In this document: in pieces, positions 24,261 to 33,107 of the stretch
How the letters are laid out: every line of letters starts with the position of its first letter
Position numbering within the stretch: the stretch's first letter is position 1
From: Myxococcales bacterium
GTDB lineage: Bacteria > Myxococcota_A > Polyangia > Polyangiales > Houyiibacteriaceae
Length of the DNA stretch: 64,000 nt
Reading direction: 5' to 3'
NCBI GenBank assembly: GCA_029861865.1
Contig: JAOTYL010000002.1
Location: 1 to 64,000, forward strand
Notes under the pieces: model-generated
The model's database searches: none
What the model was told of the DNA's origin: nothing
The model's input: the letters and a program-made list of their open reading frames with translations, nothing else
Translations under genes and position numbers: made by a program

Positions 24261-26801
24261 ATGGCAGTTCCCTTTCTGACTCGGTTCGTGGCGCTGTCCT
24301 TCGTCACATCGGTGATCGTAAGCGCGAGTTGTACGAGCACATCGGAACAGCAAGTCGAGGTGTTCGAGTACGAGGTTCCACTCGACCCGATGAGTCCGTG
24401 GCCGAAGTTTCGCCGCAACGCGATGCAGAACGGACGAAGCCCGGTGAAGCCCATCGATACCGGCGCCGATGTCTGGGAGTTCCAAACTGGTAAAGGCATC
24501 TTCTCGACGCCCGTTATCGACGCCGACAGCAACGTGTACATTGGATCTGCCGATCGCGTCTTCTACTCACTCGACCGAAACGGCAACGAGCGTTGGCAGT
24601 ATTTGACAGGAGAGGTCGTCGACTCTTCCGCACTTCTCGATGACCAGGGCGTCGTCTACTTCGGCTCCGGTGATGGCAACCTATACGCGCTCGACTGCGA
24701 CACCGGCGAAGAGGTGTGGGATCGGCCGTTCGAAGCCGACGATCCGTCCGTCAATTCCAGGGCGTTGATCAACTGGTTTGAAGGCAACGTTGCGATGATG
24801 CGAGACGGCTCGCTCATCGTGCCAAACGACAATTTCTGCACCTACTCGATCGACCGTGACGCAGGCACGGCAAACTGGTGCTTCGTCACCCTCGATCAGA
24901 CTTGGTCGCTCCCCGCGCTAAATCCGGAGACCGACACGCTCTTCATTGGGAACAACTTTTTCGCCCCGCCAAATGTCTTCGGCTTGGACCCGAATGATCT
25001 CGATCCTGTCAGCGGAGCGCCTGCGAGGCTCTGGTCCTTCGGGGCGCTCGGGACCGTTGCGGCTAGCCCGCTTCTGACGTCGAGAGAACCGTCTGGGCTC
25101 GTGGTGATCGGCGCCTATGATGGCTTTGCGTATGCACTCCGCCAAGACACCGGCGAGCTCGTTTGGAGCCTCGGCGCTCGCGACCACATCTATGCCAGCC
25201 CCGCGCAAATGGAAGACGGCACGATCATCCAGCCCGCAGGCGACGGCACGATCTACGCCCTCGACCCCGCGGATGGCTCGGTTAACTGGGCTTTCGATAC
25301 CCGCGAGCCGATCCGCTCGTCTCCGGCCGTCGATGGGGATGGAAACATCTATGTCGGTTCGGGTGAAGGCCGGTTGTTCGTGTTGAACCCCGACGGCTCT
25401 CTTCGCTGGTCGATGCTGCTCCTCGAAGGCCAACGCAACGATCTCAATGCCTCTCCGGCGCTCGGCAAAGAGTTCGTCGCGATTGCGGGCGAGGATGGAC
25501 GGGTATTTGGCGTCCCCTACGATTACTGCCTCCGCGAGGGTCTAAGCGATGAACGCTGCAACATCGGGCCTGGAGAAGGAATTACCGATGACGGTGCGTT
25601 CATCGTGTTTACGACCCACTTCGGCGGCCTGGAGGTCGAGGCGCCGGGGACGATCACCGCGAACCAGCCGCTCACTTTTTGGCTCTTCGTCCGCGAAGCA
25701 GGGGACACCAAGCTCGCCCTCATCGATTCCGAAAGCGTGGAGGTGACCACAAGCGGCTCCACGCAAACCCGCATCGATGTGTCGGGCGATCGACGCTTCA
25801 TCACGATCATCCCGACATCACCCTGGGTCGATGCGGCTGGAGGTACGCTCGACGTGCGCATCACCGGCGACTACCTCGTCGACTTCGATCGTATAGGGCT
25901 GGTTTTCCTTGGGGGAACCGTGGGCGGCTCGTTCGATCAAAGCTTTACCTTCTCGATCGACGGGCGCAGCGAAACCGCGTTTCCGTTTGCCGTTCCCGAT
26001 GCACCGGGCGACGACTCGGGGTTCATGGAGCTCTATCGGCTCGCGGCTCCGCTACCGACCGTTCTGCCCAGCTACAACCAGATCGGGTTCGACTCGATTC
26101 ACTACCTGATCGGGGTCGTCGAAGGGGTGGGCGACAACATCGTTACGTGGGGCGTCGGGGGCATGCTCGACGAGGACGGCAACACCGTCGTGAATCCAGC
26201 ATCGCGCGTCCGCTTTCCGTTGGTAGCTCGATGGGACGGTGGACCCCTAACCATGTTCAACGAAGAGGGCTTCACGATCGAATTCAACGGCTTTCCACTG
26301 CCCTTCCGCTTCTTCGGGGTGGCTACCACGCTCGACTCGGAGGGAAACGCGCTGCACAGCCCCTACCTGAACGCGAAAACGATCTGTGGGCAGATCGATA
26401 CCTACGGCGTGTTTCTGCAGCAACTCGGCCTTTGCAACGCCGACACAGACCTGATGGAAGCCGTGGGAGGCGCCGAGTTCCGACCCCATGAAGGCGGAAC
26501 CCAGACGGCGCCAGAGGGCGTGGGCACAGTGGAGTTTTCGCGGAGCGCAGGTTCGATCGTCGCTACCCTTACCGATTCGACTCTCATGAGGGAGGACCAC
26601 AATTTCGGCATCCTCTTGCTCGATGCGAGTAACGGCGTTCCGGTCGGGCTGAACTACACCGCCAACACCGCGCACAGCCCTGAAACCACCGGGACCATCG
26701 AAGAGGTCACTCTCAACGTCACTGGTGTCGAGCTGCCAGGATCGTTGCGGGTGTACCTCATGGTCGACGCCTACCCGGCTGCGGTCCAAACCCTCAACTG
26801 A
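24261..26801 (+). CDS. Secreted PQQ-type beta-propeller protein with C-terminal strand-rich domain
   Basis: A strong AGGAGGT lies 7 bases before the ATG at 24261. The 846-residue protein has a signal peptide ending near SASC, a weak lipobox. Residues 50-410 contain about seven PQQ/BamB-like blades, each with phrases such as GNIYVGSGEGRLFVLNPDGS, ending in GxxYALDxxTGxxxW patterns. The propeller lacks Trp-docking features for a PQQ cofactor, so a structural or binding role is likely. The last 430 residues (strand-rich, with LTFWLFVREAG and FTIEFNGFPLPFRF) are not recognised. It is followed convergently by the CoA-binding gene with 22 bases between. Confidence 0.75.
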   Translation: MAVPFLTRFVALSFVTSVIVSASCTSTSEQQVEVFEYEVPLDPMSPWPKFRRNAMQNGRSPVKPIDTGADVWEFQTGKGIFSTPVIDADSNVYIGSADRVFYSLDRNGNERWQYLTGEVVDSSALLDDQGVVYFGSGDGNLYALDCDTGEEVWDRPFEADDPSVNSRALINWFEGNVAMMRDGSLIVPNDNFCTYSIDRDAGTANWCFVTLDQTWSLPALNPETDTLFIGNNFFAPPNVFGLDPNDLDPVSGAPARLWSFGALGTVAASPLLTSREPSGLVVIGAYDGFAYALRQDTGELVWSLGARDHIYASPAQMEDGTIIQPAGDGTIYALDPADGSVNWAFDTREPIRSSPAVDGDGNIYVGSGEGRLFVLNPDGSLRWSMLLLEGQRNDLNASPALGKEFVAIAGEDGRVFGVPYDYCLREGLSDERCNIGPGEGITDDGAFIVFTTHFGGLEVEAPGTITANQPLTFWLFVREAGDTKLALIDSESVEVTTSGSTQTRIDVSGDRRFITIIPTSPWVDAAGGTLDVRITGDYLVDFDRIGLVFLGGTVGGSFDQSFTFSIDGRSETAFPFAVPDAPGDDSGFMELYRLAAPLPTVLPSYNQIGFDSIHYLIGVVEGVGDNIVTWGVGGMLDEDGNTVVNPASRVRFPLVARWDGGPLTMFNEEGFTIEFNGFPLPFRFFGVATTLDSEGNALHSPYLNAKTICGQIDTYGVFLQQLGLCNADTDLMEAVGGAEFRPHEGGTQTAPEGVGTVEFSRSAGSIVATLTDSTLMREDHNFGILLLDASNGVPVGLNYTANTAHSPETTGTIEEVTLNVTGVELPGSLRVYLMVDAYPAAVQTLN

Positions 26802-26823
26802 AAGAACGGCACAGCGTTGATGG

Positions 26824-27708
26824 TTAGGTGATCTCTTTCGGCAGGCGGCCGGTGAGATTGAGCACGCTCCGCATGCAGCGGTGGCCGAAATCCACAGGCG
26901 CGAGGTGCATCATCGGGCAGCCACCCGGAATGACGAAGGCACCGTAGCCACGACAAAACGCAAGCGCCTCATCGGATACGGAGCCGCCATCGATCGAGCG
27001 GTGAAACCAGACGTAATGGACACCAGCCTCTTTGCACTGACGGGCGACCTCGATCGATGTATCGGGATGGGTGGCGATCACCACGGCATCAACGCGCTCC
27101 GGCAGCTCGAGCAATGAGCGGTAACAGGGATCGCCTTCGACGGTTTCGGCGTTGGGGTTGGTCGCAAAAACCTGGCGGCCTCCTTCTTTGAGCTTGCGGT
27201 AGATCAGGTTCGCTGGGGAATTGCCCGCACGAGAGACGCCCGCAACGGCAAATCGTCCTTGCGAGAGAAATTCGGCAGCGGCTTCAGCAAGCGTGGTGGT
27301 GCCTACGCCCTTCGCAGCGGCGGCAGCACCCGAGCGGAGGTAGCTGTAGGAAAAGAGCATCACGAGGAATGCCTGAAAGACCCAGGTGGGGATCATCCTC
27401 GGCAGGGCGATCAAGCCCGAGTTCACAGCATAAGCACCAGCCGAGGCCAGGCCGAAGATCACGAACACCGTGATCAACAAGATGCCTCGCCGTTCGACCG
27501 GCCTTCGGTCCGCCCAGAGCAATAGAACCGTCCACCCGAGCATCAACGAAGCCCCGAGGGCCATCGCGTAACGATAGTCAGAGCCAGGCTCGAAGCCGGT
27601 GCCGTACGCCACCCTCCCCGCTTCCGGAAAGAGCATCAGGACGCCGGCGATGACGTCCGCAAGGGCGCCCACCCAATAGGAGGCTCGCAACCAACGCACT
27701 CCAGACAT
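26824..27708 (-). CDS. Membrane-anchored CoA-binding domain protein
   Basis: The chosen start is the ATG at 27708; the longer upstream frame is not protein-like and would reach into gdhA. Residues 1-125 of 294 hold four hydrophobic helices (8-25, 44-62, 72-92, 100-120), and residues 150-280 are a CoA_binding_2 (Rossmann) domain with FAVAGVSRAGNSPANLIYRK, VFATNPNAETVEG, VDAVVIATHP and the ending GVHYVWFHRSIDGGS. The soluble domain is usually found alone (YccU-like). The fusion to four membrane helices suggests acyl-CoA or nucleotide sensing at the membrane. C-terminal GGCPMMHLAPVDFGHRCM contains two Cys and two His that may bind metal. Confidence 0.8.
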   Translation of the reverse strand: MSGVRWLRASYWVGALADVIAGVLMLFPEAGRVAYGTGFEPGSDYRYAMALGASLMLGWTVLLLWADRRPVERRGILLITVFVIFGLASAGAYAVNSGLIALPRMIPTWVFQAFLVMLFSYSYLRSGAAAAAKGVGTTTLAEAAAEFLSQGRFAVAGVSRAGNSPANLIYRKLKEGGRQVFATNPNAETVEGDPCYRSLLELPERVDAVVIATHPDTSIEVARQCKEAGVHYVWFHRSIDGGSVSDEALAFCRGYGAFVIPGGCPMMHLAPVDFGHRCMRSVLNLTGRLPKEIT

Positions 27709-27792
27709 TTCAATCGCCACTCTACCACAGGCCCTTTGCGTGGTGGTGCTCGCCACCGCGGCGGCAATACGGTACCGTGCCTCTCCAATATC

Positions 27793-29217
27793 ATGGTTTT
27801 CAAGACGAACACCTCGCGCGGATTTTTCGACGACGTCAACTATTATTTCGATCGAGCCTCTCGCTACACCGACGTACCTGGTGACCTGCTGGCCCAGGTC
27901 CGCATGTGCAACGCGGTTTACCGGATTCGCTTCCCCGTCGTCAGAGATGACGGCAAGATCGCGGTCGTCGAGGCGTACCGTGCCGAGCACAGCCACCACC
28001 GATTGCCTACGAAAGGTGGCGTTCGCTATGCCTTAGACGTGTCCCAAGACGAGGTGATGGCTCTTGCGGCACTGATGACTTACAAGTGTGCGGTGGTGGA
28101 CGTTCCCTTCGGGGGCGCCAAAGGCGGTGTTCGAGTCGACCCACGGCACGAGTCCACCTCGTTTCTCCGGCGCCTCACGCGTCGTTATACGAGTGAGCTG
28201 ATCCGGAAGCGGTTCATCGGACCCGATGTAGATGTGCCAGCACCCGACGTCGGTACGGGCGCGCGTGAGATGGGATGGATCTACGACACCTACAAGAGCC
28301 AAGGTCCAGACACCCTCAATGCACTCGCCTGCGTAACCGGCAAGTCGGTCAGCATGCACGGTGTTGCCGGGCGTGAGGAGGCGACCGGTGTGGGCGCTGT
28401 GATCGCGCTGCAGCATTTCTTGTCCGAGCCGGAGGATGTGAAGCCCCTCGGGCTCACGCCGGGTTTGTCGGGCAAGCGTGTCCTCGTGCAGGGGCTCGGC
28501 AAAGTCGGGCTGCATGCCGCGCGCGAGGTGATCAAACAAGGTGGTTCTGTCGTCGGCGTTTCGGTGAGCAACGGGGCGCTTTACGATCCTGATGGGCTCG
28601 AAGTCGACGCGGTCGTCGAGCACCGCCGCGAGTCTGGGTCACTGGTCGGGTTTCCGCGCGCCCGCTTGCTACCGAACCCGGATGAGCTGCTCGAACAGCC
28701 CTGCGATATTTTGATCCCGGCCGCACTCGAACATCAGATCACCGCCGACAACGCGCCCCGACTGCGGGCAAAGGTGATCGTAGAAGGGGCAAACGGACCG
28801 GTGGACCCCAAAGCAGATGCCATGCTGAGAGAGGCGGGCTCGGTGATCGTACCCGACATCTATGCGAACGCTGGGGGGGTTGTGGTATCTTACTTCGAAT
28901 GGATCAAGAACCTCTCCCACGTGAGCTTCGAGCGAATGACGCGGCGCTATCAACAGATTGCCAATGATCGGCTGCTGGGCGTGCTCACCCGGTTGACGGG
29001 CAAAACGCTACCCCCGGAGGACGAGGCGCTTCTGCTCTATGCCCCGAATGAGATCGATTTCGTGCGGACGGCGCTCGAGAACACGCTAGCCATCTCATAC
29101 GAGAGAATCCGTACACGATGGAAGGAACAATCCCTTCCTGACTTGCGCACGTCGGCTTATGTTGGTGCGATCGAAAGGGTCGGAAGCGCATACGTGCAGG
29201 ACGGGATCTTTCCCTGA
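27793..29217 (+). CDS. gdhA: Glu/Leu/Phe/Val-type dehydrogenase (NAD-specific glutamate dehydrogenase-like)
   Basis: The ATG at 27793 gives 474 residues. The dehydrogenase motif is complete: LPTKGGVRYALDVSQDEVMA, then MTYKCAVVDVPFGGAKGGVR with the catalytic Lys region. The Rossmann half follows (KRVLVQGLGKVGLHAAREVI) and ends with PDIYANAGGVVVSYFEWIKN. This reversibly interconverts glutamate and 2-oxoglutarate plus ammonia, linking amino-acid catabolism to the TCA cycle. The start overlaps no neighbour and is 84 bases from the divergent CoA-binding gene, which leaves room for a shared promoter region. Leucine or phenylalanine dehydrogenase activity cannot be excluded. Confidence 0.95.
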   Translation: MVFKTNTSRGFFDDVNYYFDRASRYTDVPGDLLAQVRMCNAVYRIRFPVVRDDGKIAVVEAYRAEHSHHRLPTKGGVRYALDVSQDEVMALAALMTYKCAVVDVPFGGAKGGVRVDPRHESTSFLRRLTRRYTSELIRKRFIGPDVDVPAPDVGTGAREMGWIYDTYKSQGPDTLNALACVTGKSVSMHGVAGREEATGVGAVIALQHFLSEPEDVKPLGLTPGLSGKRVLVQGLGKVGLHAAREVIKQGGSVVGVSVSNGALYDPDGLEVDAVVEHRRESGSLVGFPRARLLPNPDELLEQPCDILIPAALEHQITADNAPRLRAKVIVEGANGPVDPKADAMLREAGSVIVPDIYANAGGVVVSYFEWIKNLSHVSFERMTRRYQQIANDRLLGVLTRLTGKTLPPEDEALLLYAPNEIDFVRTALENTLAISYERIRTRWKEQSLPDLRTSAYVGAIERVGSAYVQDGIFP

Positions 29218-29250
29218 TCTCGGACCTTCTCGTACACGAAACGACGCGTG

Positions 29251-30018
29251 TCAACGCACGATCAAGGCCGGACAATCGATGCTTCGACGCAGGAGGCTCA
29301 CCCCTGAGCTCTCGAGAAAGAGTTCGTTAGCGCCGATGACGAGCAGCGCTGGCGCAGCCGTGCGTATCGCATCGGTCAGGGTTTCGATTGCCATGTCCGA
29401 AACGCCCCGCAATGTGGCGGTCTGTGGCGCGAGCAGCTGGACCGCACGATCCCGAAGCTCTGCCACCGCGTCGGCGGTCGCCGCCACCAAGATGACCTCG
29501 AGCCTCCGATTCGTGTTCCGCGACAGGCGGATCGCCGATTGAAGGGCCACTGTAGCCGGATCAGACGCATCAAATACGGCGACAATCGGCCGCGTTGCCT
29601 CGTTCTCGGACGTACGCAACGCCTTGCCGAGTGCCCTAGCCTCTCCAGATGAAACAATGCTGCGCCGGGTCGCACTCAGTAGGAGTAGGTTGACGTTCGG
29701 CGCGGCCTCGAGTGCCGTGTTTAGCCGGCCGCGCATTCTCTGAAACGACCACTTCAGCCCGGCGCGTTCGGCAGTGACCTGAAGTGCTCGTTCGGCGTGA
29801 ACGGCTTGAACCCGGACCTCACGCTCGAGCTCGATGGTTGTGAGTGGGTGCGACCGGGATGTCAGGCGAGAAATCTCATACGAAAAGGGAAGCTCCGCCA
29901 AACGGAAAAGATCCGCGTCCTCGAGGAACAGCCCCGCTACCTCTGGACTGAATTCGCTAAGCACGGACGCCAAGATCCCAAGTGCCCGCGCGTCGGCATC
30001 GCCACCGCCGAGAATCAC
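29251..30018 (-). CDS. Universal stress protein-like tandem-domain protein
   Basis: The GTG at 30018 begins VILGGGDADARALGILASV; a longer frame would run into the Lon gene. The 255-residue product shows two open alpha/beta halves: an N-terminal one ending with LNTALEAAPNVNLLLLSATR and a C-terminal one beginning RPIVAVFDASDPATVALQSA and ending APALLVIGANELFLESSG, with SLLRRSIDCPALIV last, as in UspA proteins. The ATP-binding GxxGxxG pattern is weak, so nucleotide binding is doubtful. It is the last gene in a minus-strand run with Lon-like protease, HPF-cold-shock fusion and MscS. Confidence 0.6.
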   Translation of the reverse strand: MILGGGDADARALGILASVLSEFSPEVAGLFLEDADLFRLAELPFSYEISRLTSRSHPLTTIELEREVRVQAVHAERALQVTAERAGLKWSFQRMRGRLNTALEAAPNVNLLLLSATRRSIVSSGEARALGKALRTSENEATRPIVAVFDASDPATVALQSAIRLSRNTNRRLEVILVAATADAVAELRDRAVQLLAPQTATLRGVSDMAIETLTDAIRTAAPALLVIGANELFLESSGVSLLRRSIDCPALIVR

Positions 30019-30059
30019 CGCAAGACGACGAGCGCCATGCGAGTCGTTTCCACCTGCGC

Positions 30060-32495
30060 TCAAGAATCGCCTCGTTGTTCTCCGTCCTTGGCAAAAGAAC
30101 GGCGTTTTTCGGCCAGATCTAGCAGTCGAGCGGTCACACGTTGATTGATCGATCCTTGTGGGAACTCGCCCTGGCTGTCCCTTTGTCCAGCAGGGAGCCC
30201 CGTGAGAATCTCCATGCACTCGTCGATTGTCTCTACTGGATAGACGTGAAACTTTCCTTCTCCGACCGCCTTGCGAACGTCTTCACGCAACATGAGATGC
30301 TTGACGTTCGAGGCTGGGATTAAGACACCTTGGTCGCCGTTCAGCTCGCGCGCGCGGCAGATATCGAAGAACCCTTCGATCTTCTGATTGACACCGCCGA
30401 TTCCTTGAACCTGACCGTGCTGGCTCACCGAGCCCGTGATCGCCAGCGACTGCTTGATGGGGGCGTCGGCCAGCGACGAAAGCAACGCGCACAGCTCTGC
30501 GCACGAAGCGCTATCGCCCTCCACGCCGCCGTAGGATTGCTCGAACACGAGACTCGCGGACAGCGAGAACGGGCGATCGCTGACGTAGTGTGACGCGAGG
30601 TAACTTGCCAGGATCAGGACTCCCTTGCTGTGAATCGGACCACCGAGCTCGACTTCGCGTTCGATGTCGATCACTTTCCCTGAGCCTAAGGACAAACGAG
30701 CGGTGATGCGGCTGGGCCGCCCGAACGCGAAGTCGCCGAGAGCAATTACTGACAATCCGTTGACTTGACCTGTTCGCTCGCCTTCGGTGTCGATCAGGAT
30801 GGTCTCTCTGAGTATCTCTTCTTGGAGTCGATCGCGGAGACGGCTGCTTCGGCGGATCTGCTTTTCAATCGCGCGCTCGACGTCGACGACGGTGATGTGG
30901 TCGGTGCCGTTCTTGACGGCCCAGTAGTTGGCTTCGCGCACGATGTCTGCGACAAGCCCGATTCGAGCGGAGAGTTTCTCGCCGTCACTGGCCTGCCTTG
31001 CGCTTTCTTCGATCACACGAGCGACAGCGTCGCGATGTAACGGCTTTAGGCTTTCTTGACGCGCGAGCGTGGCAAGAAGCCGTGCGTAAAGCATCGTGTT
31101 CTCCGTGCTGCGATCGAGCTCGTCCTCGAAATCGGCGGCAACTTTGAACAGCGTGGAGAACTCCGGATCAAGCGCTTGCAGCAAATAATACAGCATGCGT
31201 TCGCCGATCAGGACGACTTTGGCGGACAGTGGGATCGGCTCAGGTTCGAGTGAAACCGTGCTGACCAAGCTGTATGCTTGTCCAGCCGACTGGACTCGGA
31301 GCTCGTGCGACTGAAGTGCTCTCTTGAGGGCATCCCAGACAAAGGGCTGAAGGAGCACCTTGCGCGCGTCGAGGATGATGTAGCCTCCGTTGGCCCGGTG
31401 TAGAGCGCCGGCTTTGATGAAGCGAAAATCCGTGACCAACGTGCCCATCTGTGACACATGTTCGATGTCTCCCATGACACGTTGGTGGGTTGGGTGGTCC
31501 TCGAAGACCACGGGTGCGCCCTTCTCGGGGTGGTGGTCTACCAGCACGTTGACGCTGTATCGCTTGGCTGCCGGCTGCTCTTCCTGTACTCGCGCTGCCC
31601 CACCACCCAGCAGCAGTTGTTGGAGAGGCGATTGCTCTTCGGACCGGATCCGAAAAAGCGAAATGTTCTCCAAGATGTCGCCCTCGACGCTTTCGAGGTA
31701 AGCCACCGCATCGGGGCAGTCTTCGTATTTCGCTTTCAGCGCTTGAATCAGACTACCCACCGCCCATGATGCAACTTCCCGATCGAGCTCGCGGACCCTG
31801 TTGCGCGCCATTCGAACCCTTTGCGGGGCCGCTTGAAGCGCCGCTTGAAACTTCTGGCCGAGCTCCTCGATGGCCTTCTTGAAGCGTTCCTGCTCCTCCT
31901 CGGGCAACAGCTCGAACTCGCGTGGGCTAATCGGCTCGTCCTTGTGTAGCGGGGTGAAAGCGATGCCGGTTGGCGTTTGGATAAGCCCGACACTGCGTTC
32001 GTGTGCCTCCTTGTTGACTGCTCCGAAGGCCTTCTCCTGTAGCTCCTCGACCTCTTGTTCGATCGCTTGCCGACGCGTCCGGTAGTCTTCACTTTCAAAG
32101 GCCGCGGGAATCGCCGTATACGCGTCGTCGAGCAGTTGGTCGATGTCCTCCCCGAGCTCCCGACCACGGCCGGCGGGGAGTCGCAGGGCATTGGGTTTTC
32201 TCGGCTCCTCGAAATTGTTGACGTAGCACCAATCGGAGGCGGCAGACTCCTTCGTGGCCTTCTGCTGGAGGTATTCGCGGACGAACGTGTGTCGCCCCGT
32301 CCCTTCGCGCCCGAGTACGAAAAGATTGTATCCATCGACGTCGATATTCGCGCCGAGCTCGACGGCCTCGGTCGCACGCTCCTGGGCGACCAAATGCTTC
32401 AGGTCCTCGAGCTCAGAAGTGCTTTCGAACGAGAGCCGTTCTGGATCACAGGCTTGATAAAGCTCGCTTGGGGATAACTCTCGCGGTGACTCCAT
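30060..32495 (-). CDS. Lon-like ATP-dependent protease (YcbZ/LonC-type, S16 family)
   Basis: The ATG at 32495 lies 5 bases after the end of the HPF fusion gene and gives 811 residues. The N-terminal half has a nucleotide-binding-like LFVLGREGTGRHTF (residues 58-71), where the Walker lysine is Arg, a long helical insert (about 110-290), and the AAA-like RANGGYIILDARKVLLQPFV. The C-terminal half is a Lon peptidase: GVEGDSASCAELCALLSSLA with Ser near residue 660, and GGVNQKIEGFFDICRAR with Lys exactly 43 residues on, matching the Ser-Lys spacing of E. coli Lon. It probably degrades damaged proteins. It overlaps nothing but is tightly spaced in the stress run. Confidence 0.9.
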   Translation of the reverse strand: MESPRELSPSELYQACDPERLSFESTSELEDLKHLVAQERATEAVELGANIDVDGYNLFVLGREGTGRHTFVREYLQQKATKESAASDWCYVNNFEEPRKPNALRLPAGRGRELGEDIDQLLDDAYTAIPAAFESEDYRTRRQAIEQEVEELQEKAFGAVNKEAHERSVGLIQTPTGIAFTPLHKDEPISPREFELLPEEEQERFKKAIEELGQKFQAALQAAPQRVRMARNRVRELDREVASWAVGSLIQALKAKYEDCPDAVAYLESVEGDILENISLFRIRSEEQSPLQQLLLGGGAARVQEEQPAAKRYSVNVLVDHHPEKGAPVVFEDHPTHQRVMGDIEHVSQMGTLVTDFRFIKAGALHRANGGYIILDARKVLLQPFVWDALKRALQSHELRVQSAGQAYSLVSTVSLEPEPIPLSAKVVLIGERMLYYLLQALDPEFSTLFKVAADFEDELDRSTENTMLYARLLATLARQESLKPLHRDAVARVIEESARQASDGEKLSARIGLVADIVREANYWAVKNGTDHITVVDVERAIEKQIRRSSRLRDRLQEEILRETILIDTEGERTGQVNGLSVIALGDFAFGRPSRITARLSLGSGKVIDIEREVELGGPIHSKGVLILASYLASHYVSDRPFSLSASLVFEQSYGGVEGDSASCAELCALLSSLADAPIKQSLAITGSVSQHGQVQGIGGVNQKIEGFFDICRARELNGDQGVLIPASNVKHLMLREDVRKAVGEGKFHVYPVETIDECMEILTGLPAGQRDSQGEFPQGSINQRVTARLLDLAEKRRSFAKDGEQRGDS

Positions 32496-32499
32496 GGCC

Positions 32500-33075
32500 C
32501 TAACGCGGGGGAACGAACTGTCTGTCCAAGGCTTCGACGGTGCTTGCTTGAGGTCCGGCCTCACCCTCGCCTTCCGCGAGCACGAAACGTACCTTTGTGC
32601 CGACCACGAGCTCGGAAAACCCGGCACCGACGACCGCGTTTTCGTGAAAGTAGACCTCGAGCGCGTCTGGAGTCTCTAAGAAACCGTACCGTTCGTGGGG
32701 AAAGAGCTTGGTGACCCGACCGTGCGTCGGCTCGTCGTGCCGCTTTACCTTGCCCCGTTGCTTGCGCACCTGATCTTGAAGCTGACGTCGGGCGGCCCGG
32801 AAGGCGTCTCGAAGCGCGACGTATACATCCCTGTGCGCTTCGTCTTTGGGACCCTGGTGACTCACCACCACCTCGCCGCCAGCCACCGTGATGTCCAAGC
32901 GAACGGTGTAGAGATGTCCGCGCTTTTGGTGCCGATGGGGCGCTTCGACCACGACGTGGCAGTGCACGATGCGATCGTGGTATCGATTCAATTTCGATGC
33001 ACGCTCTCGAATCCACGCTTCGATAGCTGGTGATGGCGGCATGTCCTTAAAGGTAATTTGGATGGGTTCAGCCAT
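32500..33075 (-). CDS. Ribosome hibernation factor (HPF/RaiA) fused to a cold-shock domain
   Basis: The 191-residue product has two parts. Residues 1-100 are an HPF/RaiA-like domain (PIQITFKDMPPSPAIEAWIR, then HCHVVVEAPHRHQKRGHLYT), which in other bacteria binds the decoding centre and shuts down ribosomes. Residues 115-185 are a cold-shock OB fold (GRVTKLFPHERYGFLETPDA and VYFHENAVV, with KVRFVLAEGEGEAGPQAS), which binds single-stranded RNA. Such fusions are known in Proteobacteria but are not the classical stationary-phase HPF. Translation likely continues into the Lon-like protease 5 bases later. It suggests coupled translation arrest and proteolysis under stress. Confidence 0.9.
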   Translation of the reverse strand: MAEPIQITFKDMPPSPAIEAWIRERASKLNRYHDRIVHCHVVVEAPHRHQKRGHLYTVRLDITVAGGEVVVSHQGPKDEAHRDVYVALRDAFRAARRQLQDQVRKQRGKVKRHDEPTHGRVTKLFPHERYGFLETPDALEVYFHENAVVGAGFSELVVGTKVRFVLAEGEGEAGPQASTVEALDRQFVPPR

Positions 33076-33107
33076 TTGATCTCGTCAATACTAGCACTAG
33101 TACAAAT

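Noticed and set aside
30018-30219. Upstream extension of the USP-like gene
   Set aside because: The 67 extra codons overlap the Lon-like gene, are rich in Arg and Ser, and give no USP features; the GTG at 30018 starts just at the first strand.
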